Origin: an uncultured Chromatiaceae bacterium
GTDB taxonomy: Bacteria; Pseudomonadota; Gammaproteobacteria; Enterobacterales; Alteromonadaceae
NCBI GenBank assembly: GCA_946481195.1
Contig: CAMLNG010000280.1
Coordinates: 1-5,403, forward strand
Length of the DNA stretch: 5,403 bases
Direction of reading: 5' to 3'
The position numbers and the translations under genes were made by a program. This document shows, one piece after another, positions 5,174 to 5,403 of this stretch (its first letter is position 1; every line of letters begins with the position of its first letter). The notes beneath the pieces were generated by a model. It ran no database searches, was not told where the DNA came from, and saw only the letters and a program-made list of their open reading frames with translations.

Positions 5174-5403
5174 TTAATCCTGCGCGAACAACGCAGCTTT
5201 GAGTGCAGGCCACTGACTGGCAAAACTCAGGTGCGGCGCCTCTTTAAAGCCGTTGCGCACATACTGATGCAGCCGGCCTTCGATAAACGCCAGCAGCAAA
5301 TTGGCCACCGCCGCTTCGTCACCATGGCGTTTGCCGGTGCCGAGTTTGCGATCGCGCAGGCATTGTTTTAACTGCTTTTCCAGGCTGTCGAGTAATAAAG
5401 TCA
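5174..5403 (-). CDS. slmA: Nucleoid occlusion factor SlmA, C-terminal part (runs off the window)
   Basis: Only the last 75 residues are present; the N-terminal TetR-type DNA-binding domain lies beyond the right edge. The visible part matches the E. coli SlmA C-terminus: LEKQLKQCLRDRKL parallels its IEAQLRQVLREKRM, LAFIEGRLHQYVRNGFK parallels LAFCEGMLSRFVRSEFK, and the end SFASQWPALKAAL parallels DFDARWPLIAAQL. SlmA is a cytoplasmic dimer that binds specific chromosomal sites and blocks FtsZ ring assembly over the nucleoid. In E. coli slmA faces pyrE, and that orientation is kept here, with three genes in between. The esterase gene starts one base after its stop codon, suggesting co-transcription. 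The assignment rests on this partial domain and the location. Confidence 0.88.
   Translation of the reverse strand, partial: TLLLDSLEKQLKQCLRDRKLGTGKRHGDEAAVANLLLAFIEGRLHQYVRNGFKEAPHLSFASQWPALKAALFAQD

Noticed and set aside
5173..5223. Longer start for the esterase at ATG 5223
   Set aside because: It would overlap the slmA end by 50 bp, adds 17 residues of basic sequence not typical of the family, and the ATG at 5172 has a well-placed AGGA.

Overview
The window looks like a chromosomal housekeeping region of a gammaproteobacterium. The proteins resemble Escherichia coli YicC, RNase PH, OPRTase, DgkA and SlmA very closely. The moderate GC content (about 50%, judged by eye) and the neighbouring genes would fit an Alteromonadales or Rheinheimera-like organism, but the genus is only a guess. 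I see no transposase, integrase, phage gene, CRISPR array, tRNA or rRNA.

Layout from left to right. A strong intrinsic terminator (13-46, minus) ends yicC, an endoribonuclease gene on the minus strand. A 184-bp divergent intergenic region follows, holding back-to-back promoter candidates and a short dyad. Then come rph (RNase PH) and pyrE (orotate phosphoribosyltransferase) on the plus strand, 24 bp apart and probably one operon. A gap of about 110 bp contains a compact hairpin and leads into dgkA (diacylglycerol kinase), which appears to use a TTG start. After a further 91 bp with a promoter candidate lies a secreted orphan periplasmic substrate-binding protein of the amino-acid-binding (SBP_bac_3-like) type. 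Its 3' end overlaps by 14 bp the convergent 3' end of a sialate O-acetylesterase-like (SGNH/SASA) hydrolase gene on the minus strand. That gene begins one base after the stop of slmA (nucleoid-occlusion factor), whose 5' part lies beyond the right edge.

How the genes fit together. yicC, rph and pyrE with slmA facing them is the known E. coli neighbourhood (yicC / rph-pyrE / slmA). Here dgkA, the binding-protein gene and the esterase gene sit between pyrE and slmA. YicC and RNase PH act in RNA processing and decay, PyrE in de novo UMP synthesis, DgkA in membrane lipid recycling and SlmA in cell-division control. The binding protein and the esterase are the accessory part, and their substrates cannot be read from the sequence.

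I found no clear new biological system. The points most worth a second look are: the absence of room for an E. coli-type attenuator in front of pyrE; an esterase without a signal peptide that is apparently translationally coupled to slmA; the convergent gene overlap with a perfect hairpin inside it; and the unusual start region of dgkA.
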